Assembly (NCBI GenBank): GCA_036381125.1
Contig: DASVDK010000117.1
Location: 1-5,747, forward strand
DNA length: 5,747 bases
DNA from: DASVDK01 sp036381125 [NCBI: Thermodesulfobacteriota bacterium]
Lineage (GTDB): Bacteria > DASVDK01
Reading direction: 5' to 3'
In this document: in pieces, positions 5,478 through 5,747 of the stretch
How positions within the stretch are numbered: position 1 is the stretch's first letter
How the letters are laid out: the number at the start of each line of letters is the position of its first letter
Made by a program: the position numbers and the translations under genes
Notes under the pieces: generated by a model
What the model was told of the DNA's origin: nothing
Seen by the model: the letters and a program-made list of their open reading frames with translations, nothing else
Databases searched by the model: none

Positions 5478-5747
5478 ATGGGCCTGCGACCGACGATCCT
5501 CGCCCGTGACTGGCTCGTGACGACCGAGCACTACCTCTCGGCGCAGGCCGCGGCCGCCGTCCTCGGCGCGGGCGGGACCGCGGCCGACGCGGCGGTCGCC
5601 GCGATCCTCGCCGAAGGGGTCGTGAACCCCCACATGCACACGCTCGGCGGCGAGGTGGTCGCGCTCGTCCACGCCGGCGGGCGCGTCGAGGCGCTGAACG
5701 GCCACACCCGCGCGCCGCTCGGCCTGACGCTCGAGCGCTGCCGCGCC
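5478..5747 (+). CDS. Gamma-glutamyltransferase-family protein, N-terminal 90 residues (cut by window edge)
   Basis: An open frame from ATG 5478 runs to the window end without stop. Its N-terminus matches the GGT (Ntn-hydrolase) family: a short lead (DWLVTTEHYLSAQAAAAVL, 11-29), the signature AGGTAADAAVAAILAEGVVN (31-50), then PHMHTLGGEVVAL (51-63) and the block ending NGHTRAP (74-80). Family members self-cleave at an internal Thr further downstream, which is not in the window. No signal peptide is present, whereas classical bacterial GGT is periplasmic. The usual MSGIGGG is replaced by MHTLGGE, and the usual substrate-binding Arg of REtAP aligns with His76. True gamma-glutamyl transfer is therefore uncertain and another amide or peptide substrate is possible. 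It starts 15 nt after the dipeptidase stop, in the same frame, with GAGGGG at 5461-5466 as a somewhat distant ribosome site, and is surely co-transcribed. Confidence 0.8.
   Translation, partial: MGLRPTILARDWLVTTEHYLSAQAAAAVLGAGGTAADAAVAAILAEGVVNPHMHTLGGEVVALVHAGGRVEALNGHTRAPLGLTLERCRA

Noticed and set aside
4320-5705. 461-codon minus-strand frame opposite the dipeptidase and GGT-like genes
   Set aside because: Arg/Asp/Val-rich antisense shadow; the plus strand encodes conserved M19 and GGT motifs.

Overview
The window comes from a very GC-rich bacterial chromosome with strong G/C third-position bias and Shine-Dalgarno-type starts. No rRNA, tRNA, CRISPR or mobile element is visible. The gene content (a SoxC/SoxD-type sulfur dehydrogenase pair, a fused UxaA-family dehydratase, an M19 dipeptidase and a gamma-glutamyltransferase-like protein) would suit a soil or groundwater bacterium, for example a Rokubacteria-like or proteobacterial lineage. 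That taxonomic guess is an inference; the sequence alone does not settle it.

Layout. Positions 1-1456, minus strand: a periplasmic molybdenum sulfite/sulfane dehydrogenase (SoxC-like, 431 aa, Tat signal) overlaps by 8 nt the start of a secreted cytochrome c partner (SoxD-like) that runs off the left edge. Positions 1457-1588: a divergent intergenic region with repeated GTAC-centred boxes. Positions 1589-1924, plus: a small secreted helical protein of unknown function. Positions 2007-3551, plus: a complete UxaA-family (altronate/galactarate dehydratase-like) enzyme with its own SAF domain. Positions 3532-4263, minus: an alpha/beta hydrolase, convergent with and overlapping the UxaA gene by 20 nt. 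Positions 4264-4367: a second divergent promoter region. Positions 4368-5462, plus: an M19 dipeptidase. Positions 5478-5747, plus: the N-terminal 90 residues of a gamma-glutamyltransferase-family protein, cut by the right edge and not previously delimited as an open frame because it has no stop in the window.

How the genes may work together. The SoxC-like and SoxD-like proteins should form an exported Mo/heme unit that oxidises reduced sulfur (sulfite, or the sulfane sulfur of a Sox carrier) and passes electrons to the respiratory chain. The dipeptidase and GGT-like genes look like a two-gene operon; such a pair classically completes breakdown of gamma-glutamyl peptides such as glutathione, although the GGT-like protein departs from the usual substrate-binding motif. 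The UxaA enzyme belongs to a family that handles sugar acids and, in the SuyAB branch, desulfonates sulfolactate to sulfite. This leaves open a speculative link to the neighbouring sulfite-oxidising pair. Nothing here is demonstrably a wholly new system. The most interesting leads are the atypical GGT-like protein, the possible sulfur link, and the two divergent regulatory regions.
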